Below, piece by piece: positions 24,614-33,051 of a DNA stretch of 64,000 nucleotides; positions within the stretch are counted from its first letter, which is position 1; every line of letters starts with the position of its first letter. The position numbers and the translations under genes are program-made. Source of the DNA: Eggerthellaceae bacterium UBA3686 (GTDB taxonomy: Bacteria; Actinomycetota; Coriobacteriia; Coriobacteriales; Eggerthellaceae); contig DFIX01000019.1 of the NCBI GenBank assembly GCA_002371495.1, forward strand, positions 28,886-92,885, in the 5' to 3' direction. Under the pieces are notes generated by a model. The model made no database searches, had not been told where the DNA came from, and saw nothing but the letters and a program-made list of their open reading frames with translations.

Positions 24614-24644
24614 GCGAGCACTTCGCCCTGGGCGAAGTGCTCGC
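24614..24644 (-). terminator. Stable hairpin downstream of the ACT-domain gene
   Basis: GCGAGCACTTCGCCC and GGGCGAAGTGCTCGC are perfect inverse copies with almost no loop, about 105 bp past the ACT gene. The minus-strand tail (GCTTTGCATT) has only a short T tract. The rest of the 24515-24749 gap shows nothing. Confidence 0.55.
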
Positions 24645-24749
24645 TCGCTTGATTGCCTTGCATGAACGCTTTTTCCTCGAACAACAGGGGCGCTCAAATG
24701 TATGGCGACGAGCTACACTCCCACCGCCATACAAACGTCGCATCCGAGG

Positions 24750-25178
24750 TTAGGCGATGTCTTCCTGCTTGAGCAGCTTGAAGCCTGCCTCCTCGATGGC
24801 CTTGGCAGCCGCGGAAGCCTCTTCGGCACCGCTGATCTTCAGCACATCGCAGGCCATATCGCCGTTTATCGAGAAGCAGTAGCCGTACTCGATGTTCTGA
24901 TCCAGCTCGTCGAGCGTGGCGAGCAGGCGCGCCAAGCCGCCCGGCTCGTTGGGCACGCCGATGGCAGCCACTTTCGTCGAGATGGCACGGTAGTCGGCCG
25001 CGTTCAGCACGTCGAGTGCGCGCGCCGGGTCGTCGCAGATGATGCGCACGACGCCGTAGTCGGTCGTGTCGGCGATCACGAGCGATTTCATGTTGATGTT
25101 CGCCCATGCGAGCGTGCGGCACAGCGCCGCCAGGCGGCCTTCGGAATTCTCGAGGAATACGGTAATCTGATCAATCAT
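24750..25178 (-). CDS. Tandem ACT-domain protein
   Basis: 142 residues with two ACT domains: ITVFLENSEGRLAALCRTLAWANINMKSL (5-33) and AIGVPNEPGGLARLLATLDELDQNIEYGY (about 72-100). ACT domains bind amino acids or similar ligands. The gene starts 1 bp after the stop of the phenylacetate-CoA ligase gene, an arrangement common in anaerobes that oxidise aromatic 2-oxo acids, so it probably senses an aromatic amino acid or aryl acid. Its ribosome site AAGGAG overlaps the end of the ligase gene. Confidence 0.9.
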   Translation of the reverse strand: MIDQITVFLENSEGRLAALCRTLAWANINMKSLVIADTTDYGVVRIICDDPARALDVLNAADYRAISTKVAAIGVPNEPGGLARLLATLDELDQNIEYGYCFSINGDMACDVLKISGAEEASAAAKAIEEAGFKLLKQEDIA

Positions 25179-25179
25179 G

Positions 25180-26487
25180 CTAGTTCACTCCTTCGCGCAG
25201 GTCGATGACGCGCTTGGCCTTGCCTTCCGAGCGCGGAATCGACTTCGGCTCGACGATCCTGACCTTGATGCCGACGGACAACGCCGCTTTGAGCTTGGCC
25301 TCGAGCGCTTTCTGCAGGCCTTCAATCTGACGGATCTCGTCGAAGTCGAAGCCCTGTTCCATTTCGACTTTCAGCGTGACGCGGTCGAGGTGGGCGACCG
25401 TCGTGAGCTCGACCTGGTACCAGCTCGACAGCTCGGGCATCGTCTTCATGACGTCCTCGATCTGCGACGGGAAGACGTTGACGCCGCGGATGATGAGCAT
25501 GTCGTCGGTGCGGCCGTGCAGGCGGTCGATGCGCCTGTGCGTGCGCCCGCAAGCACACTCGCCGGGGATGATGCGCGTGATGTCGCGCGTGCGGTAGCGC
25601 ACCACGGGCGTCGCCTCGCGGTCGGTCGTGGTCAGCACGAGCTCGCCCCACTCGCCGTCGGGCAGCACTTCTCCGGTCTCGGGATCGATGATCTCGGCGA
25701 AGAAATGGTCCTCGGCCAGGTGAAGGCCGTTCTGCTCCATGCACTCGATTGCCACGCCCGGGCCCATCGTCTCGGTCAGGCCGTACACGTCGAGCACCTT
25801 GTAGCTGAGCTTTTTCTCGAGGTCGGCGCGGAAATTGTCGCTGAATGCCTCGGCGCCGTGAATGCCGACGCGCAGCTTGAAGTCCTTGGCCGGATCGAGC
25901 CCCATGGCGATGGCCGTATCGGCGATGTGCATGGCATATGACGGTGTGCAGCACAGGATGGTCGAGCCCATCTCGCGCAGGATGCGGATCTGGCGCTCGG
26001 TATTGCCCGCGCTCATGGGAATGGTGGTGCATCCGGCCGAAACGCCGCCGTAATGGGCGCCCAAGCCGCCGGTGAACAGGCCGTAGCCATAGCACACATG
26101 CATGATGTCATCTTCGCCGCCGTCGGCGTACTCAACGCCACGCGCAAAGCAATCGCCCCAAATCTCGAGGTCATGCTCGGTGTATCCGCCCACGGTAGCC
26201 ACACCGGTCGTGCCGGACGACATATGGATCTCACGCACGTCCTTCATCGGCACGGCGAACATCTTAAACGGATAGTTATCGCGCAGGTCCTGCTTGGTAG
26301 TAAACGGAGCCTTGGCAATATCGGCGAGGGTTTCAACGGAATACGGATCGAAACCGGCTTCGTCAAAGCGCTCTTTGTAAAACGGTACGTTCTCGTAGCA
26401 AGTGACGAGTGTCTTCTTGACCCCCTCGAACTGAAGCGCTTCGATCTGGTCATGAGGCAACGTCAGAATGTCCTTCTTTTCGGTCAT
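25180..26487 (-). CDS. paaK: Phenylacetate-CoA ligase family enzyme
   Basis: 435 residues from the ATG at 26487 (AAGGTG upstream); the ATG 15 bp earlier lacks a site. AMP-binding loop SSGTTG (90-95), YGLTETMGPG (A5 region), and the C-terminal AMP-binding part with RTDDMLIIRGVNVFPSQIE and the Lys motif PRSEGKAKRV. The enzyme activates phenylacetate or a related aryl acid to its CoA thioester with ATP. No paa oxygenase genes are present, as expected for an anaerobe. Coupled with the ACT protein. Substrate could also be an indole-acetate-like acid. Confidence 0.92.
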   Translation of the reverse strand: MTEKKDILTLPHDQIEALQFEGVKKTLVTCYENVPFYKERFDEAGFDPYSVETLADIAKAPFTTKQDLRDNYPFKMFAVPMKDVREIHMSSGTTGVATVGGYTEHDLEIWGDCFARGVEYADGGEDDIMHVCYGYGLFTGGLGAHYGGVSAGCTTIPMSAGNTERQIRILREMGSTILCCTPSYAMHIADTAIAMGLDPAKDFKLRVGIHGAEAFSDNFRADLEKKLSYKVLDVYGLTETMGPGVAIECMEQNGLHLAEDHFFAEIIDPETGEVLPDGEWGELVLTTTDREATPVVRYRTRDITRIIPGECACGRTHRRIDRLHGRTDDMLIIRGVNVFPSQIEDVMKTMPELSSWYQVELTTVAHLDRVTLKVEMEQGFDFDEIRQIEGLQKALEAKLKAALSVGIKVRIVEPKSIPRSEGKAKRVIDLREGVN

Positions 26488-26656
26488 CCGCACACCTTTC
26501 ATGATTGCCCAGGGCGCGTACTACCCTGGTTCCACAATTTACGCGAGGCGTATCATACCTCAGAAAACAAACCGCTCCAACGTGGTAAAGCGATTGTTAA
26601 CGACATTTAGCATTATTTATTGGTGTTTATCATCGTAATTCAAATAACTCCAGCGC

Positions 26657-26688
26657 AAAACGAGCCACAGGAGTACCCATGGCTCGTT
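26657..26688 (-). terminator. Intrinsic terminator of the SPFH gene
   Basis: On the minus strand AACGAGCCA and TGGCTCGTT pair over a 12-nt loop and run into TTTTGCG, 34 bp past the SPFH stop. The neighbouring bases 26488-26656 hold the paaK upstream region. Confidence 0.75.
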
Positions 26689-26721
26689 CCTTCACTCAGT
26701 GCACGTTATTTGAGCGTTTCC

Positions 26722-27681
26722 CTACTGCTGCTCCTCAGCTTGCGGCTGCACGGCGGGAGCGTCGGTCACAACTTCCTTCAGCGCGGCGGCGACGCCGGCG
26801 AGGCCCTGCATATCGGAAGGGATGATGAGCTTGGTGGCCTGCCCACGCGACACTTCCTTCAGGGCTTCGAACGACTGCAGGGTCAGAACCGCGTTGTCCG
26901 CGCCGGCCTCTCGCACCATGCGGATGCCGTCGGCGGTCGCCTGCTGGACGTTGCGAATTGCTTCAGCCTCGCCTTGAGCGTCGAGGATCTGGCGCTGCTT
27001 CTCGGCTTCGGCTGCCAGAATGACCGTCTGCTTGCGCGCCTCGGCAGCCAGAATCTGGGCCTGCTTGTTGCCCTCGGCGATGGTGATGGCGCTCTGCTTC
27101 TGGCCTTCGGCGAGCAGGACCGCCTCGCGCTTCTCGCGCTCGGCCTTCATCTGCTTTTCCATCGCTTCCTGAATCTGACGCGGCGGGGTGATGTTCTTGA
27201 CCTCGACGCGATTGACCTTTATGCCCCATGCGTCCGTCGCCTCGTCGAGGATCGAGCGCATTTGGGCGTTGATGGTATCGCGGCTGACGAGCGTCGTGTC
27301 GAGGTCCATGTCGCCGATGATGTTGCGCAGCGTCGTGGCGGTCAGGTTCTCGATGGCCATGATGGGATTCTCGACGCCGTAGCAGTACAGGCGCGGATCC
27401 ATGACTTTGTAGAAGATGACCGAGTCGATCGACATCGTGACGTTGTCCTTGGTGATGACGGGCTGCGGCGGGAAATCAGCAACCTGTTCCTTCAACGAGA
27501 TGTGCGCACGGATGTGGTCGATGAAGGGTACTTTCACGTGAAGGCCGTTGCCCCAGGTGGTCAGGTATGACCCAAGGCGCTCGACAACCATGGTTTCGGC
27601 CTGCGGAACTATTTTGATGCACGAGAGGCATACGAACACGACTATGGCGATGACAACGATGATGGGTACGAGTGCAAACAT
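26722..27681 (-). CDS. SPFH/band-7 membrane protein (QmcA-like)
   Basis: 319 residues. One N-terminal membrane helix (about 3-23), SPFH domain (about 25-190, with IIPQ-like KIVPQAETMVVERLG), then a long Ala/Glu/Lys/Gln-rich coiled coil (about 185-260) and a Gln-rich tail. Such proteins assemble membrane microdomain scaffolds and often pair with NfeD. GGAGG is 5 nt before the ATG. It follows the NfeD gene by 56 bp. Confidence 0.92.
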   Translation of the reverse strand: MFALVPIIVVIAIVVFVCLSCIKIVPQAETMVVERLGSYLTTWGNGLHVKVPFIDHIRAHISLKEQVADFPPQPVITKDNVTMSIDSVIFYKVMDPRLYCYGVENPIMAIENLTATTLRNIIGDMDLDTTLVSRDTINAQMRSILDEATDAWGIKVNRVEVKNITPPRQIQEAMEKQMKAEREKREAVLLAEGQKQSAITIAEGNKQAQILAAEARKQTVILAAEAEKQRQILDAQGEAEAIRNVQQATADGIRMVREAGADNAVLTLQSFEALKEVSRGQATKLIIPSDMQGLAGVAAALKEVVTDAPAVQPQAEEQQ

Positions 27682-27737
27682 GAAAACCTCCTATCGGCTG
27701 CTTTTGGCGGTATTGGCGACTTGCCGACGCGCGGGCC

Positions 27738-28181
27738 TTACACGCGCTCGACGACGAGCTTGATCGATTTCTGGTCGACGACGCGCACCTGCGCGCCCGA
27801 CGGTATGGCCGAGCCATCCGCAGAAAGCGCCGTCCAAGTAACGCGGTCGGGTGTCTCGACACGCCCGGTCATAGCTTCGGGGTCAATCGGCTCGACGACC
27901 ACGGCGGTCGTGCCGATGAACGTCTGCTCGTGCGACTCGCCATGTTTGCGGTACTTCAGCACGACGGGCCTCAGCAGCGCCAGGCTTGCGAGCGACACAA
28001 CCAGAAACGCCACGAGCTGCACGACCATCGAGCCGCCGAAGAAGCCGATGAAGAACGCGACGATGCCCCCGATGACGAACCAGACGGTTATCAGGCTCAC
28101 CGACACCGCCTCGATGACTGCCGCGACGACGGCGACTATCAGCCAAATGTAAGGGCTTGCGAAAACCGAGCCGATGTCCAT
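27738..28181 (-). CDS. NfeD family membrane protein
   Basis: 147 residues from the ATG at 28181 (AAAGGAGG upstream). Two or three membrane helices (about 10-70) followed by a small OB-fold domain (about 85-145: IGTTAVVVEPIDPEAMTGRVETPDRVTWTALS), the usual short NfeD build without protease domain. It forms a partner pair with the downstream SPFH protein; the OB domain is thought to help organise that scaffold. Confidence 0.92.
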   Translation of the reverse strand: MDIGSVFASPYIWLIVAVVAAVIEAVSVSLITVWFVIGGIVAFFIGFFGGSMVVQLVAFLVVSLASLALLRPVVLKYRKHGESHEQTFIGTTAVVVEPIDPEAMTGRVETPDRVTWTALSADGSAIPSGAQVRVVDQKSIKLVVERV

Positions 28182-28495
28182 GCGTCCTCCTTTCTTTCCC
28201 CACGAGTATAGCAAACCCCGCACCTGCCCGCCTCATCGTCCTGCCCGATGTTGTGCGTTTGTAATTACGCTCGCACCAAGCTGTTTGCGTCCCGTCGCAG
28301 TTGCGCATGATATAGCCTCGATGAATTGAGTCCCAACCGCCCAATCCCACCGCGTTTCTGATGGTGGGGGCGCGCTCCGGCTTGGCTTCGCCTACGGAGA
28401 CGCGATGGGACGGATCGACAAGACGATGAACGGCAAACTCTAGGGTATGATACGGAACATAAAGTATCTGGGCAGCAAACGCGCGAGGTGACGTC
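28182..28495. other. Divergent intergenic region with a truncated family A element
   Basis: Between nfeD and the YgjP-like gene. 28347-28410 is a shortened family A copy: CACCGCGTTTC, GGTGGGGGCGCGCTCC, GGCTTGGCTTCGCC, then a jump to GAGACGCGATGGGA. The plus strand carries GGTATGATACGG (about 28443-28454), a possible -10 (TATGAT) for the next gene. Confidence 0.55.
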
Positions 28496-29296
28496 ATGGG
28501 CGACAACGATCAGCAGCCGAACCAAACGGCAGAGCGCATTACGTACACGACTCCTGCGGGCATCGAGGTCGAGGTGCCGATTTACCGCGCAGGCATGCCC
28601 GAGGTATTCGTGGCGCTACAGCCTCCTTCGGCGCAACCCTACATCATGGCTGCACGCGACATGCCCGTAAACGACATCATCCAGTTCTTCGGCCCGCGCG
28701 TTCACGTCGTCGAAGAACTGCGCACCGACATGCTCAAGCGCTATTCCAAAGGATCGTACGGCAAATGCCGCTACCAAACAGGCGACGTCGCCTACGTCAT
28801 GGGACGTCCCTTCCAACTGCGCGTGTACCCGCTCGGCGAGCGCAAACTGAAGAGTTCGGCGCGCGGTCGCGCCACCGCCAAGTTCTCGCTTGCAGCCGAT
28901 GTCAGCCTGATCACCCTCTACGTCGTACACCCAAAAAACTACGACGAGGCGAAACTCGCCTTCAACGGCTATGCCGAACAGGTGCTGTTGCGCAACGCAA
29001 CGGGCCTCGTGCGCGATTTCAGCGCCGTGGCCATGCCCGGGATCACTCCGCCTACCGTGCGGATGCGCGCGATGCGCGGACGCTGGTCAAGCAACGAAGC
29101 CGGGGCGCTCTGGCTCTCGACCGACCTGATCCCATACCCACCCGACTGCCTCGTGTACACGATCATGTTGGAGCTGCGTAAGATCAAGACAATAAGCGAC
29201 GAGGAGTTCCAAGCGTACTTCGAACGCGTGCTACCCGGATGGAAAGCAGCGGCGCAAATGCTTACCGAACGCGCCGAGCCCTACAGTCTGCAATAA
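28496..29296 (+). CDS. YgjP/DUF45-like protein lacking the HExxH zinc motif
   Basis: 266 residues. The C-terminal half aligns in pattern with YgjP-type (DUF45, SprT-like) metalloproteins: MRGRWSSNEAGALWLSTDLIPYPPDCLVYTIMLELRK and YFERVLPGWKAAAQML. The family's VxHELxH reads IMLELRK here, so both zinc-binding histidines are missing. A catalytic metallo-hydrolase role is therefore unlikely. CGAGGTG stands before the ATG. It is followed 37 bp later by the MBL hydrolase and may share its transcript. Confidence 0.75.
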   Translation: MGDNDQQPNQTAERITYTTPAGIEVEVPIYRAGMPEVFVALQPPSAQPYIMAARDMPVNDIIQFFGPRVHVVEELRTDMLKRYSKGSYGKCRYQTGDVAYVMGRPFQLRVYPLGERKLKSSARGRATAKFSLAADVSLITLYVVHPKNYDEAKLAFNGYAEQVLLRNATGLVRDFSAVAMPGITPPTVRMRAMRGRWSSNEAGALWLSTDLIPYPPDCLVYTIMLELRKIKTISDEEFQAYFERVLPGWKAAAQMLTERAEPYSLQ

Positions 29297-29333
29297 TAGC
29301 CCTAGACCCAGCACATGCCGAGAGGGAGAATCT

Positions 29334-30125
29334 ATGTCCAAGCATACGTTCACGTTCATGGGCTCGGGCGCCGGTTGCGGCGTGCCGGCCTTCTTCTGCG
29401 ATTGCCCCGCTTGCAAGGAAGCACGCGAAAACCCGCGCGCTCGCCGCGGTGACTGCGGCGTCATGGTCAGCGGCACGACCCGCACGCTCATCGACACCCC
29501 GCCCGATATCCGCCAGTACTTCATTCGCGAGAACGTGAGTCATATCGATAATCTGATCTTCACGCATTGGCACTACGATCACGTAGGCGGCCTCGGCGAG
29601 CTTGAATACATGGTGCAACTGCTAACAAAGACGCAGCTTCCGACCTACGCGAGCCCCTATACGCTGGCAAGCATCGGCAAGGAATTCGAATACATGATGT
29701 ATTGCCTGGCCACACAGGAATGGAACCCGTTCGAAGAGCTCGAGCTGGACGGCGTGAAGTACACGGCCCTGCCCGTCACCCACGCCCCGGGAACGTACGG
29801 TTACCTGATCGAGACCGGCGAAACGAGCCTGTTCTACGCCTCCGACACCGGCAAGCTCCCGCCCGAGACGGCTGAACGCGTGCGCGGCGTCGACATCTTG
29901 GCCATGGACGCGACGTACTGGAAGGAAAACGGCTACCCGCAGTCACATCATTCGGTCCAGGAGACGATCGAGGAAGGGCTCGAACTCGACGCCGGCAAGA
30001 TTTACTTGACGCATATGTGCATGCACTACTCCGAGCCCATCACGCTCGCCGAGCTCGAAGACTACCTGGAGCAGTACGACGGCCGCGTCGAACCGGCCGC
30101 CGACGGCTTGTCGTTCGAAATCTAG
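29334..30125 (+). CDS. PhnP-like MBL-fold phosphodiesterase
   Basis: 263 residues. Metal motif THWHYDH (77-83) and later histidines (PVTHAPG, ASDTGK, LTHMCMHY). The N-terminal GSGAGCGVPAFFCDCPACKEAR with the Cys pair is the structural zinc loop of PhnP. PhnP hydrolyses cyclic ribose phosphates in phosphonate use, but no other phn genes are present, so a general cyclic-phosphodiesterase or lipoate-ligase-associated role is possible. GAGGGAG lies before the ATG. Confidence 0.88.
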   Translation: MSKHTFTFMGSGAGCGVPAFFCDCPACKEARENPRARRGDCGVMVSGTTRTLIDTPPDIRQYFIRENVSHIDNLIFTHWHYDHVGGLGELEYMVQLLTKTQLPTYASPYTLASIGKEFEYMMYCLATQEWNPFEELELDGVKYTALPVTHAPGTYGYLIETGETSLFYASDTGKLPPETAERVRGVDILAMDATYWKENGYPQSHHSVQETIEEGLELDAGKIYLTHMCMHYSEPITLAELEDYLEQYDGRVEPAADGLSFEI

Positions 30126-30154
30126 GGCATTTCGAGCTGTTTAACCGTCCCACC

Positions 30155-30263
30155 GCGTTCCCGCAGGCGGGGCGCGCTCCGGCTTGGCTTCGGCTAAACC
30201 TATATGTATCGCAGGAACAGTGCCTGCAGAATCGCCGGAGTCACGCCCCGCCTGCGGAAACGC
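30155..30263 (+). repeat. Palindromic element, family A copy 4 (plus orientation)
   Basis: Arms GCGTTCCCGCAGGCGG and CCGCCTGCGGAAACGC (one mismatch) enclose GCTTGGCTTCGGCTAAACC, GGAACAGTGCCTGCAGAATC and CTCCGGC/GCCGGAG inner pairing. It begins 29 bp after the PhnP-like gene. Confidence 0.85.
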
Positions 30264-30363
30264 TTCGATGACTCGGGATGGCAATTCGAGTCGCTTTCCC
30301 CAAATTGGGACAACATAGCGAAAGCAATAAGCGACAGTCGAGTTGGCGCCCTGGGTTAACGAA

Positions 30364-30475
30364 GCGTTTCCGCTGGTGGGGGCGTGACTCCGGCGATTCT
30401 GCAGGCACAAACTTCCTAAATACGCTTAGGTTTAGCCGAAGCCAAGCCGGAGCGCGCCCCCACCAGCGGAAACGC
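30364..30475 (-). repeat. Palindromic element, family A copy 5 (minus orientation)
   Basis: Arms GCGTTTCCGCTGGTGGGGGC and GCCCCCACCAGCGGAAACGC are perfect inverse copies, although they differ from copy 4 at several positions. The core is in the opposite orientation to copy 4, 100 bp away. Confidence 0.85.
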
Positions 30476-30518
30476 GGTGGGACGGGCCGCGGACCAAAGC
30501 AAACGCCTAATTCGCAAA

Positions 30519-30552
30519 AGAAAGCGTCCCGCCTAGGATGGACGGGACGCTT
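30519..30552 (-). terminator. Intrinsic terminator of the EF-G-like gene
   Basis: On the minus strand AAGCGTCCCG, an 11-nt loop and CGGGACGCTT are followed by TCTTTTG, 30 bp past the stop. Together with the two palindromic elements this fills the gap 30126-30581. Confidence 0.8.
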
Positions 30553-30581
30553 GGCTTAGGGCCTACTTGGCGATTGCGGCG

Positions 30582-32654
30582 TTAGTTGCCTGCGGCACGT
30601 GCTGCTTGGTACTCGTCGACGAGCTTCTTCTGAACGTCGGCGGGCGCCTGCTCGTAGCCGTTGATCTCGATGGTGTAGGAACCCTGGCCGCGGGTCATCG
30701 AGCGCAGGTCGCGCGTGTAGTTGACGACCTCGGCATACGGAGCGCGCATGATGATGACGGTCTCGCCGGCATCTGCAGCGTCGGTACCGACGATGCGGCC
30801 ACGACGGGTCGAGATGTCGCCCATGACGGCGCCTGCGAACTCGTCGGTAACGTTGACGCGCAAGTCGGCCATCGGCTCGAGGATGACCGGGTTGGCCTTC
30901 TCGCAGCAAGCACGGAAGCCGATGCGCGCTGCGGTCTTGAACGCCATTTCGTTAGAGTCGACCGAGTGGTACGAGCCGTCGAAAACGGTGCACTTGATGT
31001 CGACCATCGGGTAGCCAGCCAAGAAGCCTTCGGCCATCGAATCCTGAACGCCCTTGTCGACAGCCGGGATCAGGCCGCCCGGGATGGCACCGCCCTTGAT
31101 CTCGTCCACAAACTCGTAGCCCATACCCGGATTGGGCTCGAGGCGCAGCCAGCAGTCGCCGAACTGGCCGGAACCGCCGGTCTGCTTCTTGTGGCGACCC
31201 TGGGCCTCGGCCTTGTTGCGGATGGTCTCGCGGTACGGGATGCGCACCGGGATGAGCTTGGCCTCGACATTGGAGGTGTCCTTCAGGCGGATGAGCAGCG
31301 TGTTGATCTGCTCGTCGCCCATGGCGTTGATGATGGTCTGGTGCGTCTCCTCGTCGCGGCGGATCTGGATCGTGGGGTCGGTCTCGGCGGCCTTGGCCAG
31401 GAACGTGCCCAGCTTGTCCTCTTCCTTCTTGTTGACGGCCTCGATGGCGACCGGGTACTGGGGAATCGGGAACGGGATGGGGGCGATGGCAATGCTGCCG
31501 CTTGCCGAGAGCGTGTCGCTGGGGCGCGCGTCGTCGAGCTTCGGGATGATGATGATGTCGCCGGCCTTGGCGGATTTGACCTCGGTCGACTCCTTGCCCA
31601 TCATGACGAGCAGCTTGCCGATGCGGTCCTTGTCGCCGGTGCGGGAGTTGATGAGGTCCATGCCTGGCTCGAGGGTGCCGGTGAGCACCTTGATGTAGGA
31701 CAGGCGGCCGACGAAGGCGTCGGACGTGGTCTTGAACACGAAACCGGCCGGCTCGCCGCCCTCGTCGATGTGGATCTTGTCCTCGCCGTTGGCCAGCACG
31801 TAGGCGGCGTGCTCGCGCGGATGCGGGAAGAAGGTCGCGATGTCTTCCATGAGGCCCTGGATGCCCTGCTTGATGATGGTGGAGCCGGTGTACACGGGAA
31901 CGAAAAGACCCTGGTTGATGGCATCGTGGATGCACTTCTCGACCTCTTCTTGGGTAATCTCTTCGCCCTCGAGGTACTTCATCATGACTTCTTCGTCGGC
32001 CTCGGCCACAGCGTCGATCAGGCGCTCGCGGGCGCTATCGGCGCGCTCTTGATACTCGGCCGGGATTTCCTCGACGCGCTCGACCATGCCGCCCTTGTCG
32101 AAGTAACGAGCCTTCATGTTGACGACGTCGATGAGGCCCTCGAAATCTGCCTGCTGGCCGATCGGCAGCGTAACGGGCGACAGGCGCTTGCCGAAGCGCG
32201 CATGCAGCAGCGCCATAGCCGCGCCGAAGTCAGCGTTCTCGCGGTCGATGTGGTTGATGAAGACCGAGCGCGAGATGTTCATCTTCTCGGCTTCTTTCCA
32301 CAGCTTCGTGGTCATGACCTGCGGACCGTCGACGGCGTCGACAACGAACATGGCCATCTCGGCGGCATACATCGTGGCGATGGTGTCGCCGATGAAGTCG
32401 GGGTGCCCCGACGTGTCGAGCAGGTTGATCTTGTAGTCCTTGTAGGGAATCGGTGCGATGGAAGTGCTGATGGTGAACTTGCGCCGGATCTCCTCGGCAT
32501 CGTAGTCGAGGTAGGACTTGCCGTCGTGGGTCGTTCCCATGCGGGGCGTGCGACCGCTGACGTGCAGCATCGCCTCTGCGAGCGAAGTCTTGCCGGCGCC
32601 ATCTTGGCCGACGAGCACGATGTTGCGCACATGTTCAGGAATAGGTGCAGCCAT
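30582..32654 (-). CDS. Elongation factor G-like GTPase (EF-G2/FusA-like paralogue)
   Basis: 690 residues from ATG 32654 (only a weak GGTGG upstream; an earlier in-frame start is unsupported). G1 GQDGAGKTS (16-24); G3 reads DTSGH (80-84) instead of DTPGH; G4 reads NHID (134-137) instead of NKxD, so guanine contacts are altered. Domains II-V of EF-G are complete, with domain IV GGSGQFGD-type sequence. This is the EF-G-like class found beside a true EF-G in many actinobacteria; it is unlikely to be the main translocase. Candidate roles are ribosome recycling, stress or resistance-type ribosome protection. Not linked to rpsL/rpsG or tuf. Confidence 0.88.
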   Translation of the reverse strand: MAAPIPEHVRNIVLVGQDGAGKTSLAEAMLHVSGRTPRMGTTHDGKSYLDYDAEEIRRKFTISTSIAPIPYKDYKINLLDTSGHPDFIGDTIATMYAAEMAMFVVDAVDGPQVMTTKLWKEAEKMNISRSVFINHIDRENADFGAAMALLHARFGKRLSPVTLPIGQQADFEGLIDVVNMKARYFDKGGMVERVEEIPAEYQERADSARERLIDAVAEADEEVMMKYLEGEEITQEEVEKCIHDAINQGLFVPVYTGSTIIKQGIQGLMEDIATFFPHPREHAAYVLANGEDKIHIDEGGEPAGFVFKTTSDAFVGRLSYIKVLTGTLEPGMDLINSRTGDKDRIGKLLVMMGKESTEVKSAKAGDIIIIPKLDDARPSDTLSASGSIAIAPIPFPIPQYPVAIEAVNKKEEDKLGTFLAKAAETDPTIQIRRDEETHQTIINAMGDEQINTLLIRLKDTSNVEAKLIPVRIPYRETIRNKAEAQGRHKKQTGGSGQFGDCWLRLEPNPGMGYEFVDEIKGGAIPGGLIPAVDKGVQDSMAEGFLAGYPMVDIKCTVFDGSYHSVDSNEMAFKTAARIGFRACCEKANPVILEPMADLRVNVTDEFAGAVMGDISTRRGRIVGTDAADAGETVIIMRAPYAEVVNYTRDLRSMTRGQGSYTIEINGYEQAPADVQKKLVDEYQAARAAGN

Positions 32655-32878
32655 AACTAACCACCATCTTTCATCCAAGGGCCATGCCCATTTACACACA
32701 TGCAGTCAGTGTAGCGCAAAACTACGACAAAAGACCCGTGATACCGACGATAAGGCTTATCGCCCATCGCCCAAATGCTTAGACGCTGATTGCCGATTGA
32801 CTACCACTTTGGGCAAGCACCAATTCAGGCAGACCTAAATGCTCAAAAGATGGTTAACCCCTCTTTACGTATCGTCCC

Positions 32879-32985
32879 GCGAAAGGCCTGGTGGCACGCG
32901 CTCGCTTGGCTTCGCCTAACCTATATGGATTTACAGGAACAGTGGCTGCAGAATCTCTCACGCATGCCACCACCAGGCCTTTCGC
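32879..32985 (+). repeat. Palindromic element, family A copy 6 (plus orientation)
   Basis: Arms GCGAAAGGCCTGGTGG and CCACCAGGCCTTTCGC, preceded by GTCCC; core GCTTGGCTTCGCCTAACC, CTATATGGAT, GGAACAGTGGCTGCAGAATC. An unpaired copy; the rest of the 32655-33051 gap shows no gene. Confidence 0.85.
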
Positions 32986-33051
32986 TTGCAAGACAGATTG
33001 GCCAAGACGACCGTGACGGCAAAAGCGGTCAGACCCTTTTCGCATCGCGCA

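Noticed and set aside
29334..30125. Evidence for a phosphonate (phn) operon
   Set aside because: Apart from the PhnP-like hydrolase no phn gene is present; the neighbours are unrelated.
30567..32660. Long plus-strand open frame (697 codons) opposite the EF-G-like gene
   Set aside because: Antisense shadow of a clear GTPase gene; composition is Val/Asp/Leu/Gly-biased with no domain.
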